Under the pieces are notes generated by a model. That model was not told where the DNA came from. It worked only from the letters and a program-made list of their open reading frames with translations, and made no database searches. A stretch of DNA of 9,259 nt from Ferruginibacter sp. (GTDB lineage Bacteria; Bacteroidota; Bacteroidia; Chitinophagales; Chitinophagaceae), in the NCBI GenBank assembly GCA_025352435.1, contig JANXTN010000218.1, positions 1 to 9,259 on the forward strand, read 5' to 3'. Both the position numbers and the translations under genes were made by a program. This document shows, in pieces, positions 7,226 to 9,259 of the stretch; position 1 is the first letter of the stretch, and each line of letters opens with the position of its first letter.

Positions 7226-7591
7226 TTAAACTCGTGGAGGCGGGTAATTGTATGGTAGGTATGGAGTATCAATATTCTCCTGCAGATACGTTCTGTAATT
7301 GATAGCTATTAATGAAGAAAATCTTGTAATTACATTGCCCGAAGAGATTGTATATTCTTCTGTTGTATTTTTCTTTTTCTCCGGAAGTGAATTTTTATTG
7401 GAGTTTTCCTCTTTAATATCTTTTACAATTTCTTTGTGCACATGGTATTTACCGTTTTCAAAATGCACAGTTGCCATGTGTTGTTTGTAAAATAAAACGT
7501 GCGCTATAAAATCTGACACATAAGGAAGCGCAGGTTTAACAATTACTATTGCATAGCTAAAGAGAACGATATGTAACAATAGTTTTTTCAT
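7226..7591 (-). CDS. Small secreted or membrane-anchored His-containing protein, unknown function
   Basis: 121 aa. Residues 1 to about 18 are hydrophobic (signal peptide or anchor), followed by KPALPYVSDFIAHVLFYKQH. The middle holds HFENGKYHVHKEI (43-55), with His43, His50 and His52 plus His31 and His38 nearby. Then comes a charged Lys/Glu/Asn linker (56-80) and a Tyr/Pro-rich tail ending YPPPRV. The layout matches, from memory, a family of small Bacteroidota proteins found beside TonB receptors that carry a CNGKCHL-like motif and end in FHPP. Here both Cys positions are replaced and the whole protein has no Cys. I infer a periplasmic metal-binding or sensing accessory. It starts 17 bp after the TPR lipoprotein stop and ends 82 bp before the receptor start, so it is probably co-transcribed with both. 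Confidence 0.8.
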   Translation of the reverse strand: MKKLLLHIVLFSYAIVIVKPALPYVSDFIAHVLFYKQHMATVHFENGKYHVHKEIVKDIKEENSNKNSLPEKKKNTTEEYTISSGNVITRFSSLIAINYRTYLQENIDTPYLPYNYPPPRV

Positions 7592-7608
7592 TTAAACCTG
7601 CGCCGTTA

Positions 7609-8862
7609 TTATGATTTTGCGTTGTTAATTGCTGTGGCTCTTTTTAATAATTCAGGGTTTTTACTCCCGGTACTCAAAGCTGTTTTTAAATACTCTTTTG
7701 CTTTTGCTATTTCTTTTTGGTTGTAGGCTATCCACGCAAGTTCATTGTTCACATCAATGTTTTTAGGGCGCACATTGTATTCCATCATACCATATTTGTG
7801 TGCACTGTCCCATTGGTTTGTTTTTATAAATGATCTTGTAAGTTCCAAAGAAACTGAATGACCGGGTGTTGCCGCATCTAGTACCAAGAGCTTCTGCACA
7901 TCTTTGTATTGCGCAGCAGCTTTTACAGTATCACCCATTGCTGCATACACATCAGCCTTTTGCTCTACGAAAGAATTCTGCTGCATGATATTATTTGCAG
8001 AATCTAACAGCTCTAATGCTCTTGTGTAATTCTTTTTCTGTGTTTCTATTTTTGCAAGCCCTGCCATGCTTGGTGCATAACTTGGTCTTAGTATTAGGTT
8101 TTCCTCGTAAGCTGCCTGTGCTTCTTTATAGTTTCCTACATTATAAAACAAATCACCTAATATGTTTCTGCTCCAGCATTGTGGTTCACTGCCGGGCAAG
8201 CCAGCTGTAACAGCGAGTTTCATTGCATCTATAGAACCTTTGTAATCGCCATATATTTCACGGAGGTAAGATGCTCTAGAATATGCTTCCAATGATGGTT
8301 TTAGTGCCTGCATTTTATCTGACGCAGCTACTGCTTCTGCATAGTTGCCAAGTTCTACATTAGCATCTACCAATATGCCATATACATATGCATTGTTTGG
8401 GTTAATGGCTTTTGCTTCTTCAGCCAGTTTTTTGGCATCTGCAAACTGGTGTTGGCTCATTCTTAACGATGCCTTGTACACTTTTGCTTCAAAATTGTTT
8501 GGGTCTAAACTCAGCACACCATTCAATATTTTTTCTATCGCTGCATAATAAAAATGATGCTCGCCTGTAATTCTTTGCTCGGTAATAAAAATAGTAGCAG
8601 CCTGTAAACGCAATTTTGTATCCTCCGGTTTCTTGGCAATTTTACCTTTTAACTCTGCAACTTTCTCTTTTGTTTTTGTCCATTCTGTTGCATTGGCCAA
8701 TACGCCTTTTCTTTCTATAAGATCAGGAATATCCATTGGGTTTTGTTCGCTGATGTATTGCTGTAATTTTTTTTCATTTGGCTGACAACCTGTAAATGAG
8801 AATATGGAAAGGCTGCAAAGTATTGAAAACAGAAGCGTGTAGCGGTTAAAAGAAATTTTCAT
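7609..8862 (-). CDS. Tetratricopeptide repeat lipoprotein
   Basis: 417 aa. A lipoprotein signal peptide ends at SFTGC, making Cys26 the likely lipidated residue; Phe replaces the usual Leu at -3, which Bacteroidota tolerate. The mature protein is almost entirely alpha-helical, with about eight or nine TPR-like helix pairs between residues 84 and 400. The clearest are NNFEAKVYKASLRMSQHQFADAKKLA (starting near 122), NAYVYGILVDANVELGNYAEAVAA (157-180), SRNILGDLFYNVGNYKEAQAAYEENL (231-256) and NNELAWIAYNQKEIAKAKEYLKTAL (372-396). TPR arrays bind proteins, so it is likely a periplasm-facing or surface scaffold anchored in an envelope membrane. Its enzymatic role, if any, is not visible. It is the first gene after the terminator at 8890-8917 and leads the presumed operon with the small His-containing protein, receptor and HupE/UreJ permease. 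A SusD-like (TPR-fold) glycan role is unlikely: no SusD motifs, and the receptor is not directly adjacent. Confidence 0.87.
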   Translation of the reverse strand: MKISFNRYTLLFSILCSLSIFSFTGCQPNEKKLQQYISEQNPMDIPDLIERKGVLANATEWTKTKEKVAELKGKIAKKPEDTKLRLQAATIFITEQRITGEHHFYYAAIEKILNGVLSLDPNNFEAKVYKASLRMSQHQFADAKKLAEEAKAINPNNAYVYGILVDANVELGNYAEAVAASDKMQALKPSLEAYSRASYLREIYGDYKGSIDAMKLAVTAGLPGSEPQCWSRNILGDLFYNVGNYKEAQAAYEENLILRPSYAPSMAGLAKIETQKKNYTRALELLDSANNIMQQNSFVEQKADVYAAMGDTVKAAAQYKDVQKLLVLDAATPGHSVSLELTRSFIKTNQWDSAHKYGMMEYNVRPKNIDVNNELAWIAYNQKEIAKAKEYLKTALSTGSKNPELLKRATAINNAKS

Positions 8863-8889
8863 GTTAGTTTTAATTTGAACAATTTACGA

Positions 8890-8917
8890 AAAAAGAAGAA
8901 CCGAAGTTCTTCTTTTT
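8890..8917 (-). terminator. Rho-independent terminator with UUCG loop after the T9SS protein gene
   Basis: A perfect 12-bp inverted repeat: AAAAAGAAGAAC (8890-8901) and GTTCTTCTTTTT (8906-8917), with a 4-base loop. On the minus strand the loop is TTCG closed by C-G, the very stable cUUCGg tetraloop, and the stem runs into T residues. It lies 24 bp past the stop of the T9SS gene and 27 bp before the TPR lipoprotein start. Being A-rich on one side and T-rich on the other, it could work in both directions. Confidence 0.88.
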
Positions 8918-8941
8918 GTATGATAATCTTCTCTAAAATTC

Positions 8942-9259
8942 TTAATTGGTTTTTACAATTCCGATAGTTGGAGATCTATAAGTATCTGCAAACACTCTTA
9001 CATAATATGATGCCGGAGCCAAATTTGGTTTGCTGAATTCGAAGTTGTATTCACCTTTTGGTTTTTTACCTTCATCAAATGTTGCTATCACTCTACCCAA
9101 TGCATCTGTAATTTCTACACGTACATTGTTTGCAGGATCTGTAAGATTGTAACGGATTCTTGTAGAAGTTTTAAACGGATTAGGATAAGCAGATACACCA
9201 AGGTAACCAGGTATAATTCCTAACCCAATATTATCACTTTTTGGACCTACAAAACTTGC
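8942..9259 (-). CDS. C-terminal end of a T9SS-secreted protein (type A sorting domain), 5' part outside window
   Basis: The last 105 codons of a larger minus-strand gene; the stop TAA is at 8942-8944 and the frame is open to the right edge. The visible part is a type A sorting domain of the type IX secretion system: YPNPFKTSTRIRYNL, then VRVEITDALGRVIATF, then GEYNFEF, then SYYVRV, ending GIVKTN. This beta-sandwich directs export across the outer membrane and is normally cleaved, often with attachment of the cargo to the surface. The functional domain upstream is not in the window, so the activity of the protein is unknown. A strong terminator follows, so it is probably not in the same transcript as the TPR lipoprotein unless read-through occurs. 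It shows that the organism has T9SS, which fits Bacteroidota. Confidence 0.92.
   Translation of the reverse strand, partial: ASFVGPKSDNIGLGIIPGYLGVSAYPNPFKTSTRIRYNLTDPANNVRVEITDALGRVIATFDEGKKPKGEYNFEFSKPNLAPASYYVRVFADTYRSPTIGIVKTN

Noticed and set aside
4909..8862. SusC/SusD-type glycan utilisation locus
   Set aside because: The lipoprotein has generic TPRs without SusD features, it is separated from the receptor by another gene, and no glycoside hydrolase or sugar regulator is in the window.

Overview
The window looks like a chromosomal segment of a low-GC Bacteroidota, probably Chitinophagaceae-like. The evidence is a SusC-style TonB-dependent receptor with an N-terminal carboxypeptidase-regulatory-like domain, a type IX secretion (T9SS) C-terminal sorting domain, an OmpA protein with a thrombospondin-3-like calcium loop, A-rich leaders without clear Shine-Dalgarno sequences, and TATCTTT-type candidate -7 boxes. 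The family placement is inference. No rRNA, tRNA, CRISPR array, insertion sequence or phage gene was seen.

Layout. Bases 1-2188 hold two minus-strand genes: a DEAD-box-family RNA helicase whose 3' end runs off the left edge, and, upstream of it, a complete class IV (HDAC11-like) deacetylase/deacylase. Bases 2189-2452 are a divergent intergenic region. Bases 2453-3370 carry the only convincing plus-strand gene, a secreted protein with two OmpA-like domains joined by a Pro-rich and calcium-loop linker. It converges on a minus-strand membrane-anchored TPR protein (3382-4038) with only 11 bp between the stops.

Bases 4145-8862 form a minus-strand cluster read from right to left: a TPR lipoprotein (8862 to 7609), a small His-containing secreted or anchored protein (7591 to 7226), a TonB-dependent receptor with a His-rich plug (7143 to 4909), and a HupE/UreJ-type membrane protein (4822 to 4145). 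I infer an envelope metal-acquisition unit: the receptor would bring a metal or metal complex across the outer membrane, HupE/UreJ would carry it across the inner membrane, and the two other proteins would be accessory. Nickel or cobalt is the first guess from the permease family. A stem-loop sits between the receptor and permease genes.

At the right edge (8942-9259) is the C-terminal end of a T9SS-secreted protein. A perfect 12-bp hairpin with a UUCG loop separates it from the cluster.

The best candidates for something under-described are the metal-type cluster with its cysteine-free small protein, and the duplicated OmpA-like protein whose two domains both lack the usual peptidoglycan-binding Asp while keeping the Arg.
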